Shown here: one piece after another, positions 11,248 through 21,094 of the stretch
Position numbering within the stretch: the stretch's first letter is position 1
Layout: each line of letters opens with the position of its first letter
Source: Terebella lapidaria
Lineage: Eukaryota; Annelida; Polychaeta; Terebellida; Terebellidae
Reading direction: 5' to 3'
Assembly: GCA_949152475.1 (NCBI GenBank)
Contig: OX424563.1
Location: forward strand, 26,509,001 to 26,573,000
Length of the DNA: 64,000 nt
Program-made: the position numbers and the translations under genes
The notes under the pieces: generated by a model
The model's input: the letters and a program-made list of their open reading frames with translations, nothing else
Databases searched by the model: none
Told to the model about the DNA's origin: nothing

Positions 11248-14200
11248 TTACCAATGTACTAGAAGAGGCAAGGACTGGCCTCATCAATGCGGGAATGTCT
11301 GCTGATGCCCCTTTCTTCGCCGCAGGACACAGTCTAGGAGGTCAGTTGTACATGGGAGTTGCCTGCATAGTACACGTTTAACTGGGCAGTCGCAAGACAC
11401 GTGACCGACGACGTGTCACTTGACCATCGTGTAATATATAGATTTGTCATATCGAATCATAATCATTGCTTCAAAGTGGTGAATGTAAGCAGGCGCGGCT
11501 ATTCATACCAAGATATACATGTATTTCGATAGATACTAGGCATTGCGCGAATTTAACTAGCAAAGTATCAAGATATCACACAAGTCTTTGCATGGAAACA
11601 AGTCCTCGTGATATTTGGAAATTGGCGAAAATCAATTATTCATTGAATTTATTTGTTGACCAATTGGGTTTGACTGTGTGATGTGAATTCGCATGAATCG
11701 TTCATATTTAATTAATCATGCCTCACTATAAAGATAAGTTATGCTCTCTTCACAAAATATGACTTGCTGTTGTGGTAGATTATTCAAAGTCCTGCCCTTG
11801 AATTTCGACGGCATATGTATTTCGGAATTCAAGTGTTGTGGCTTACATGCTGTTTTGCTGCAAGAACCCTTCCAAAATTCCCATTAAAAACCTGGAACAT
11901 TTTCTTTTCGGTCCAGGTGTTGAGATTCAGACGGAGTGGTTGTCCGATGGTCGCTTAGCCAGCGGTCTGATTCTCTGGGCCTCCGGCTACTCGGTGCCTT
12001 ACACGGCGATGCCAGGTCCGGTCATGGTTCTGAGCGGTGACATGGACGGGCAAATTACAGTTTCAGAAGCACTGCTCCCTTGTCGGTGAGTAATTAAGGA
12101 TTATAAAACACTCGGTGATGGTTGGATGTATATCATCTGTCCAAATATGACATTGATGACATTGTATAGTCAGTATATATAAAATCGATTACAATGTCAT
12201 AATATTCGTTGGTTATGACAATGCCATGATGCCAAGGATATTGAAGCAAAATAATTCCGTATCATTTCGGCTTCTTCTAGTTCGAAGTTGCAAATACCAC
12301 TCATTCATGCTACTATGTCTACAACGCTAGAGTATGATGCACAACTCAACTCCATATCAATACCGAAAGAAGATACATTTTTTTTTCTTTCTCTGATCTC
12401 GTTCTCTATGCACGGAAACAATTAGTCCTTTCTATAAAATGGAATGCATGTTTTACATATAGTTTCAAGCTCAATGCATTTATGCTAACTATAAGTGTGG
12501 TAACTTTTTGGCACAGCGTTGGGATCATTGTGATAGTAAATCAAACACGACACGCACGCACCATGAGTGAATCTTAAAAAGTGTACTTTTATACTACGTT
12601 AAATACAAATTGTAGGTCAGATGAACATATATCTGATCTGTCTAGAGTGCGTTTGGTGAAAGAAACTTTACATCTGATGGTTTAGCGTATATATTTAATG
12701 GCGCTGTTAGGGCGGTTGGGGACATGGTGTAAGATGAATGATCGAGGTGCATATCCCTGTAGTCACCTTCATTTCAATCTCAACTGAAGTCTTCCACCAC
12801 GTGACCTAATATAAAGTCGTGATGAACGTCTTCAGCAATTTACAGGAGAGCCTATTTGATTCAATATCTCGAAATTCATTGATTGCATTTGTAAAATCCA
12901 TTCTAATACACTGAAAACTATTCATAGTAGACTAACTGAAAAGCATTATCGTCAGTATGCTAATATATGTCTTCAAACAAAGTCGAAAACTTGTGATATT
13001 CTTTGCCATTAAAATGAATAGTCATAAATGGTGGCACAACAGCGCTTGGCGACCAATGAATGCACACTCATCAACACTCATATCTTTTGTTTTTTTTACT
13101 ACCATTTATTTTAGAGGACACTATTCATTTTCTCCTCACTTTCAGGGACGTTCTCGCTGATTCAGAGGTAGATCCTTCTCTGAAGTACATGTTCCCAGTA
13201 CACGTGATGGAAGGCGTGAATCACGCCCAGTATGCTGTGGGACCTATGCCTCCTGCAGTCATTAGCCTCGACTTGGACCCATACGTCACTGACGATGAGG
13301 CTAGGGACATGATAGCAAACAGTACAGCCGTCTTCTTGGATTATCATTCGCAGGTGCGCAATAAAACTCAGAAAACGAAGTTCATTTCAGTTTGCGAACA
13401 TTGCCGGGAAGTTGGTGTACAAAATGAAATATATAATATATATATTGTATTATAAATTTTGGGGAGGAAGAAATAGTTTGTTATATGCTTAAGAGTCTAC
13501 TAGTACATGTATGTGTGTAACACCACCGTCAAATTGTTTCAAATAAATTCAAATATTAATTGTTCGAGATGCTCAATTACAGAATGCCTCAGGAGAACAC
13601 TTGGAACGGATGATGGATGAGTGGTATACTCATAGTGTACAAGTGGCTGACGTGAGCATAAAGATTTGACAACGTTACCGATATTATTTACATGAACAGT
13701 CACTTTTCATTCACAATTAAAGTTCAAACAAACTTATTCTGACAGCCCAGCAACGTGGTAAACAATCATTTAGTTACAGAGCTAAATATTACATTGGATT
13801 CCATTACCGAACGATAAAACCATACGAAGTGAAGAAACCACTCCACATTCTTTATAAATCTTCGTAGTGACGACATCGCCACACGTAAGATTTTCATCGA
13901 AGATTTGTAAGATATGCGGAGTACGAGGGCGCATTAGGGCCACAACCTGAAGCAAAAATAGTTGAGATCTCGAAATTGAATTCGTTATCTCGAATTCAAA
14001 CTCGCTATATATTTCGTTATCTCAAATTTGAAACTCGTCTTGAAATGAAAAATCACCTCGAGATAAAAAGTCGATAACTAGAGATAAGAAAGTCGTTATC
14101 TCGAGATAAAAAGTCGTTATCTGGAAATAAAAACGTTATCTCGAGACACGAACTCGTTACCTTGAGTTTAAGAGTCGTTATCTCGAACTTAAAAATGGTT

Positions 14201-17200
14201 ATATCGAATTTGAAACTCGTGATAACGACTTGTTATCGTGAGATAACCAATTTTTCTTTCGGGACAACAATTTTTGGTCTCAAGATAACGAGTTTCAAGC
14301 TCGAATGACGAATTTTTATTTCGAGATAACGATTCGGGCTCGAGATAACGAATTTAAACTCGGGATAACAAAAAAAAATCTCGAGATAACGACTTTCTTG
14401 CTCTCCGTTGTGACCCTAATGCGCTTTTCATTGTGGCTTTCGTTACAGCCCCTATACGCCATGTTTGATATAGAGAGTTTACCGTCGAACGCCTCCTGCG
14501 AAACAACACAGGAGGCACAGAGATACTTGCCTGACAGCCCAGGGCTCTTGATCAAAGGCCTAGTGAGTAAATGTTTGAAATGGGCTCACGATCCGATGTT
14601 TTGCTAAATTAGTTGTTTTTGTAGTAGACAGATTTAACGCTACTTCTGTATACAACCGTCGTACAACCAAGCTTGTTGGTGTTGCAAATAGTTCAAAACG
14701 ATATAATTTATCTTTTCCATTAGATTTGGAATATTTGATATAGGAAGGTACTGTAAATCTTTCCAACTTGTTGGTCCAGGAGCTCTCTAATTAACTTCTC
14801 GTATCCTTTTCAAACACAAAGGTTATTGATCAGAATGTAGACAGATCGAACCTGGTAGATTCGCCCATCAACATAACAAAAGACGGATCAGGTAACTATC
14901 AAAATTTGAACGATTCATATGATGACATGACTTAGGTCCTATATTTAATATTATTTATGATTTATTTTTCATATTATGTATGTTTATACACAAATATGGC
15001 AGTCACTTATTCTTTGGGAAAAAATTTCAAAACATAATCTGTGTTAGAGTTCTGTCTCGGTTTACCTCTTCTCTAACATTTTTCTACGTCAGGGAACATA
15101 CGGATTACAACAATTACGTCCGTAGTACCGAAAGCCCCGACTGATATTGACCATGAATCGGCTTCCATGTTGGAATCCAAGATGGCGAGCAGACAGAATG
15201 TTCTCGAAACGTTCTACGAAACCCCACAACCTGAGGATCGACCCATCAATTGTATTGAGAATAACATTGCAAGTACACTGTGGTATTACTTTTGAAATAT
15301 GCAACATATCTCATTAATAATGCATGCGGTAAATGACAACTAAGAACTCACTACCTTACCTACAACCTACCGCAGATGAAAGCCACAAATATACCATTTC
15401 AATGTTCAAATCATTTTATGCAATAATATTGTGTTGTGTGGATATGTGCATATTTCAAATGTTTGCTTCTCCAGATGACACCTTCTGCGAAAGTGCTCAT
15501 AATTATCTCAAGATTTGATGTTCGCTAGGCAGGTTGGAATGAATACTGTCAAATGTGCTTTTATATGAACTTGAGCGTCTTGCAGGCCACCTGGGCACTT
15601 GCTTACTCATACCTCCCGGAGAAACGGCGTGACCTCTTCAACGACACACAAGTCGTGGTCTCCTTTCTTGATGACGTCGAGATGTTAACAGAATCGGAAT
15701 GGTATCTTTCCGAACTGGTCTACAACTTTAATCGTGAGCATTCACTTGACATGGTGCACGCAATGTTGTATTCGTTTTATTTCATTTTGTGCCTTAGTTG
15801 ATTTTTAAGACCGAAGGCGGAACTCATTTTTTATGGTAAAGAGAATTCTGAACTGGATAGGAAGAAATACCAAATTGTTAATGTTCGCATATGCATCGCT
15901 GAATGTATTGATTGGCAACAGTACAAGTGTGATGTTAAATCAATTTCGGCTGGTATAAGAGCGAGGGCATTGTATGCACCATCCATAGAATAGATATGTA
16001 TACATTTACTTTCCTATCACCCAAATAGTTTTTCGAAAAGCATAAAATTGATGATAGATTACATGTGCATAATGGGTCAATGGGATCGCAGATCAATTTA
16101 TTGCATAAAGGGAATAATCGGTTACACAACACTATTGAGTATTTTCTTAGCTATGTATATGATTTCATGTAACCACATCGATCGTCGGTGACAATTGTTC
16201 TCGAGTCTGAAGTGTCACCAGTACCTATATTTAACTTTTCCCGATGAAGAAATGAATACTATAAGTGTGCCATTACAGAAAAAGTTAAATGAAATAGATA
16301 AAGCTCTCTTTTCATAAGCATATGTGCCACAAACCAAGTTACATTGTATCATTCGGTGGAAGAATGAATTATGTCATGTGGTGTTATGTTTGATGACAGC
16401 AATCTATGACAAAATCCGCTAAAACAGCTTACTCTAACCAAGATTGGGAATCCGGTCTCCCTTCATATCCGAATGGATCAATGATTGTCAGATATCTCTG
16501 ATGCATGAAGCACCCACGCTGAATTAGGCACTACGTGGTGTTTGAGAGATCGCTCCACGGTGCTTTGTGTCTGCACGTTTCACGAATCACAAACGAAGGG
16601 ATTAATAAAAATGTGTATCGACAGTATCATTTCATCGATAGATTCCGCATGTCATTTTTGAGAGGTTTCGCATGTCATTTCAAAACATATTTCAATGTTG
16701 TCCAAAAATATGAGCAAAGCGAGTCGCGTGCAAATGTAGAAACATAATCGTTAATCCTGAAATTCTGCTTTACATTTGTGTGACGATCGATCATTCTTAC
16801 AAATGTTGAAAGCATTTCATTCTGCGAGCTACTATTATAGAAAACCCCAAATGTGTATTTTGTGAACCTGATCTATGCAACCGATGGCATCTATTTTATT
16901 TCGCCATTCGATGTGTTGTATGTACCATATCAGAAATATATAACGATAGTCTCTCGTTACTGACTATATGTATTTTGTTGAAATCATGCAAAATGTGTTT
17001 TGTAGTACTGTCTTGTACTGCCAATATTCACTTGAACACCATTGGCAAATTTGACTCTTATCATGAGAAAGCGATTTTATCGGTCCATGATATGTCTTGT
17101 TATACCGACATCCATATATCATGAACAACTAACTTGTTGTAATTTGATAATCGACATTCAATTCATTAGTATCACAAACAACATAACGTGTAGAGGACTG

Positions 17201-17370
17201 TTCCTCATGTCTGTACAGGGACCACGATGGAGCTTGTGATACAGTCACCCGTGTATTGGAGCCGGACGGACGGTACTGATAGTGGGGGACTTCACTACTG
17301 TAAACTGCTCTCCCCGGCCCGAGCCTTCGAGTTTATGTACACGATCGGACTGCGACGACCAGAGGAGTAA
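10598..17370 (+). CDS. secreted alpha/beta-hydrolase-fold protein, tandem copy 2 (complete, 482 aa)
   Basis: Exons: 10598-10739, 11140-11340, 11917-12085, 13146-13353, 13583-13651, 14449-14562, 14822-14891, 15093-15268, 15586-15733, 17219-17370. They sum to 1449 nt with consistent phases. The N-terminus (MLSFLTLLLWVCHAS) is a good signal peptide, which supports the start. Catalytic candidates are Ser112 in GHSLGG, Asp156 or Asp158 in GDMDGQ, and His197 in VNHAQYA. The hydrolase core is therefore about 200 residues, followed by about 285 residues of unknown function that are well conserved between copies. An 11-Asn run precedes the elbow, longer than in copy 1. Intron 8 is in phase only if its donor is GC at 15269. 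AATAAA lies at 17432-17437. Secretion is inferred from the signal peptide; the substrate is unknown. A Gypsy element begins 330 bases downstream. Confidence 0.86.
13929..14424. mobile_element. MITE-like element with GATA palindrome array, intron 5 of copy 2
   Basis: The ends are an 18-bp inverted repeat with one mismatch: GCGCATTAGGGCCACAAC at 13929-13946 and GTTGTGACCCTAATGCGC at 14407-14424. The interior is a degenerate array of words around TTATCTCGAGATAA, in both orientations. Intron 5 of copy 1 (4197-4421) lacks it. I see no clear target-site duplication, so the transposon class is open. Confidence 0.65.
15269..15585 (+). other. probable GC-AG intron 8 of hydrolase copy 2
   Basis: The intron begins GCAAGTA and ends TTGCAG. 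A GT donor at 15273 would leave one extra base and break the phase with the next exon, whereas the GC donor gives phase 0 on both sides. Copy 1 shows the same GCAAGTA at 5330 and the same exon lengths (176 and 148 nt). Confidence 0.7.
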
Positions 17371-17699
17371 AGTGGGGGTATCCAGCTGTGACAGCCGTGG
17401 AGATCGGGCATATGATGTGATACATATTTCAAATAAAATAGTATACCAATATTTCGTTTTTATTGGAGATGATTTAGGATAGTTTTCAATGGTTGTAGAC
17501 TTGTATTCAACGAATTCGCAAAATAACATTATTGGTGCATTCACTCAGCGACTGCCCACATATTGATGCCTATATTTATTCTACCGACTTTTAAAGACAA
17601 CTCGGCGTTCACAATTATTAGTGAATTGGGTATACTTGATTCATTCAATATTCAATACAATTCAATACAATTGATATGTAAAAGTGACATGTTATAAAA
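17371..17699. other. 3' UTR of copy 2 and spacer
   Basis: This holds the AATAAA signal of hydrolase copy 2 (17432-17437) and AT-rich spacer up to the left LTR. The last four bases, AAAA, form the candidate target duplication of the Gypsy insertion. Confidence 0.5.
17432..17437 (+). promoter_or_regulatory. polyadenylation signal of hydrolase copy 2
   Basis: AATAAA 62 bases after the stop of copy 2, almost the same distance as in copy 1 (61 bases), although the surrounding 3' UTRs have diverged. Confidence 0.55.
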
Positions 17700-18454
17700 T
17701 GTAGTAATTTTAGCGACTGTAACTCCCGTCCCTCCCGCGCACTACACATTTCCACAACAGACATTCATTCTACATGACTTACATACAGGACAGGTACATA
17801 CTATACGATCACAAGCATAAACTCCATGTAGTCATGGTTACACACACAGGTCAAACCACGCACCTGCGGCCCCGCTAGTTCAGTACACTCGGCCCTGTTT
17901 ACTCGACCTTGACCTTCACATGCACTGACTTCTAAACATAGAACTTGACACACATACTCCACACATCACGTGCACAGATACAGGCATTACAAGTATTGAC
18001 ACGAGCCGGGGAAACCCCCTTTCCCGGTGACATCAGCGCATTGCACCATACATTTGACCTATCACAACACCGCATGCACTTGGCGGGAAATTACACAGAC
18101 ACATGATCCCTCGGCCCCAGTTATTTGCGCAGTTGAGTAGAAGTGATCAATGAGGACGGTCGCAATATATATTGTAACGAGAAGAACGGCCGTGATCATA
18201 TAAGTGAAATATAAAAGCGGATATAACGTGGATATACAAACTGTCATATATATATTAGGACTATAATATTTAGGATACTTCGACTGGGAAATCACCGACG
18301 TAGGTGTGAGCGGCCCCGATTGTGGTGTGTGTGATTGATCATCAGACATTATCACCACAATAAACAGTTTGAATTGAACTGCCGGCTTGTTGGTCTGTAA
18401 CACAACATCACAGACATTCGGCCTGATACGGGCCAGTGAACCGTATTCTTCACA
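17700..18454 (+). repeat. 5' LTR
   Basis: 755 bp with TG...CA ends. It contains a TATA box (TATAAAAG, 18210-18217) and AATAAA (18359-18364), consistent with a U3-R-U5 layout in which transcription starts near 18240. It differs from the 3' LTR at two positions that I could find by reading. Confidence 0.93.
18210..18217 (+). promoter_or_regulatory. TATA box in the 5' LTR
   Basis: TATAAAAG, about 150 bases upstream of an AATAAA in the same LTR. This is the expected spacing for a retrotransposon promoter with a short R region. The identical site in the 3' LTR is at 30898-30905. Confidence 0.6.
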
Positions 18455-18455
18455 T

Positions 18456-18473
18456 TGGCGCCGTGGACCAGGA
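18456..18473 (+). other. probable tRNA primer binding site
   Basis: TGGCGCCGTGGACCAGGA starts one base after the LTR end. TGG pairs with the CCA end of a tRNA. I could not assign the primer tRNA. Confidence 0.55.
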
Positions 18474-18517
18474 TCTGAGCTAGTCTCGGATCTTCGACCC
18501 AGACCTGACCGGCATTG

Positions 18518-21094
18518 ATGGCATTGGCCCCGGGAGCCTCCCGCGGTGAGCCACTCGACCCCACGGATGACGAAGTGACGATCAATCCGAATCCGGCCTT
18601 CCGACCTTCCGGCCCTCGCTCAGTTGCCATGAGCGATACAGTTCCACTGTCGCAGGAGCAACAACCGTCCGGCCTTTTCGACTCCATCGGCGACCATTCG
18701 ACCCTGAGATCGTATTCGCCGCCTACCGACCTGGTGCAGGAGTTCCTAGACGAAGACCCGCTCGCGCCGTCACATACAGTAAGTGACATTCTGCGTGCAC
18801 ACGCTAGAGCGTACTCGGCCACGCCGGCTAGAGCGACCCAGAAAAGTGACTTTGCCGACAGAAACTATACGCGCTCACGTCAAAGAGCGGGCGTAGATAG
18901 TGATATCGACCCAGAACAATTAGCAGTGAACGTTCGGCCGGTAACCATAGACACGTCAATGGTTACACACCCACCAAGTAACTCTCGGATACGACAGTGG
19001 GTTTGTCAGTCTGACAGTGTTCCGGAACCGACCCCGCCGAACGCTTATTCGGCCAATCGACCCCTGGCGCCGTCCATGACGCCGAGACAACACGACCCCA
19101 CGCCAGAAATGTACTCACGCATACCGACCGAGCCTACGGTGGTAGAGTACACACGACCCAGCCAGACGGGAGCGACATCCGAAGACATCCTGGCAACGAC
19201 CGCTACCCGGATCGCGACGCCTCTACGACAACAACGACCCAGCGACATGATGACGGAATCTCGCGCCACCATGCGACAAGCGCGACCCCGACAAGCACCC
19301 TCGACATCAAGTCGCCGACCCTGCGACCCCGACACGCCGACTTCCGACACACGCGCTCCCGCGCCGACCACGCACCCACCATCGCCGACTACCGGAGAAC
19401 AACCGCGCTTCGATCCGTCACAAGATCAAGTTGTGTCTGCTCCGGCAGAGAGTGTTGTGCCAATGATCGGACCTCCGATCTCACAATCAGTCGGAAACAC
19501 CAACGGATATGGTGTACCGCCAGTCGGATACCCTGGCGCAACAAGCGGTGTTCCAAATGGAGTAGCTGTCGGATACTATTCACCGCATGTCGGCTACGCG
19601 AACCCACCGCCCGGATATGGTGGCGTTCCCAGCGTGATAGCTGACACCGGCTATCATGGTACACAGCCTGGATTAGTGTACCATGGTGTATGCCCAGATG
19701 GATCGGTATACCGATATCCACCACCGGCTGTATTCCCACCCTCGGTCGGGATACCATGGGTGACGCCTCCATACAGTCAACCGGCCCCCGCTGCACAAGC
19801 ACCACACGACCCCAGTCCCACGGCGGCACCACCCGCCGCATCGCTCGCCGTCTCCGCGACGACAGCACCGACCGTCCCCGCTAACGCGACCCCGATCGGC
19901 CAAGATACGACGGCTCCGGCGAATTCGGCTGTTCCGACTCCGACGGCCACTGCAGCGACTACACCAGTTGCGGTGAGTGTTGACACGCCCACGCCACAGA
20001 GACTCACGTCTGAGCCCCAAACGTTGGCTACGGCTAAAATGGCTCAATGGCGTGCGACCTTCAAGGAGGGCAATCTCACTCAATACATTCGGAGTTTCGA
20101 ACAATTCACCGCGGCTTTCACTTACTCCGACCTCAACAAGACGACGACCTTCCGGAGCACGCTGCGCGGCCGCGCTGAAGCGCTAGCTCTAAATATCCCG
20201 GTCGCGACTCCCTGGGGAGAGTTCCGTCGCCAACTTCTAGAGGGCTGGGAACCCGAGCCCCGTCGACAGTCCAAACGGGACGATTTCCCGTTCCTCAAGC
20301 GGGAACGAAAAGAGGACGCGGAACACTACATGGAGCGACTCCAAGCCCTGGCGGAGCAAGTGTTCGATGACGTTACGCCAACGTCGCGGCAACGAACTGT
20401 AATTGCACAATTCATTAACGGCCAACCCGACCCCATTGCCGATAAACTGTGTGCCCTCACTTTTAACAGTTACAGTGAGGCACTTACGGCCGTTCTCAAG
20501 GTAGAGAGTCGTCAGCAGAGGACAGCCAGAGATCGACATCGAGGCACACGACGTGCTGACATTTCCGCAAGCGGATACGCGGAAGACGACCCTGTCAATG
20601 AAGAACTGTCTTGTGCCATGGGACAAGTCACTCAGGGGGAAACACTAACCCCAGAGCAAATTGCGGCCTACTATGACCCCGCGGACAGTGACACTACCGG
20701 CCTACAAGGTTGCGACGAACATTCAGTGCCGGCCAGCTCACGCGAGTGGGTGGCTGAAGCTTTCCAGTGCGTCCTTAGTGACGAGAATGGACTATGTGAG
20801 GAAACGGCTATCTTTTCTGTCCTGCGAACAACGGCCCCGATGAAAGGTGATCGACCCCCGCAACCCGGACGACCCATGGTTTGCTTCTTTTGCAAGAAGC
20901 CCGGCCATCGCTGGATGCGGTGCTTTCGGCTTAAGGATGTGCTAGTACGCAACGGCATGAAACCGCTAGCATTTCGGCCTAATGGTCCCGGTACTGACAG
21001 AAGGACAGCTCAAGTGTTGTCAGTACCTAATCAAACCGGTAACCAAACTAAACCGGCCCCACCAACACCTCCGACCCCGTCGTCAAACCAGTAG
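18518..21094 (+). CDS. gag: Gypsy Gag polyprotein (858 aa)
   Basis: The first ATG is at 18518, about 60 bases after the LTR. The first 500 residues are rich in Pro, Ser, Thr and Ala and look disordered. Residues about 505-650 have the pattern of a retrotransposon Gag capsid region, with a run of charged helices. A CCHC zinc knuckle (CFFCKKPGHRWMRC, residues 789-802) marks the nucleocapsid. Gag packages the element RNA and forms the particle where reverse transcription occurs. It is longer than most Gypsy Gags because of the N-terminal region. The last 43 nt overlap the Pol frame. Confidence 0.92.
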   Translation: MALAPGASRGEPLDPTDDEVTINPNPAFRPSGPRSVAMSDTVPLSQEQQPSGLFDSIGDHSTLRSYSPPTDLVQEFLDEDPLAPSHTVSDILRAHARAYSATPARATQKSDFADRNYTRSRQRAGVDSDIDPEQLAVNVRPVTIDTSMVTHPPSNSRIRQWVCQSDSVPEPTPPNAYSANRPLAPSMTPRQHDPTPEMYSRIPTEPTVVEYTRPSQTGATSEDILATTATRIATPLRQQRPSDMMTESRATMRQARPRQAPSTSSRRPCDPDTPTSDTRAPAPTTHPPSPTTGEQPRFDPSQDQVVSAPAESVVPMIGPPISQSVGNTNGYGVPPVGYPGATSGVPNGVAVGYYSPHVGYANPPPGYGGVPSVIADTGYHGTQPGLVYHGVCPDGSVYRYPPPAVFPPSVGIPWVTPPYSQPAPAAQAPHDPSPTAAPPAASLAVSATTAPTVPANATPIGQDTTAPANSAVPTPTATAATTPVAVSVDTPTPQRLTSEPQTLATAKMAQWRATFKEGNLTQYIRSFEQFTAAFTYSDLNKTTTFRSTLRGRAEALALNIPVATPWGEFRRQLLEGWEPEPRRQSKRDDFPFLKRERKEDAEHYMERLQALAEQVFDDVTPTSRQRTVIAQFINGQPDPIADKLCALTFNSYSEALTAVLKVESRQQRTARDRHRGTRRADISASGYAEDDPVNEELSCAMGQVTQGETLTPEQIAAYYDPADSDTTGLQGCDEHSVPASSREWVAEAFQCVLSDENGLCEETAIFSVLRTTAPMKGDRPPQPGRPMVCFFCKKPGHRWMRCFRLKDVLVRNGMKPLAFRPNGPGTDRRTAQVLSVPNQTGNQTKPAPPTPPTPSSNQ

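Noticed and set aside
15273..15585. A GT donor plus a hidden microexon between hydrolase exons 8 and 9
   Set aside because: It would need an unseen exon in both copies, and the two introns share no conserved internal block. A GC donor explains both copies more simply.
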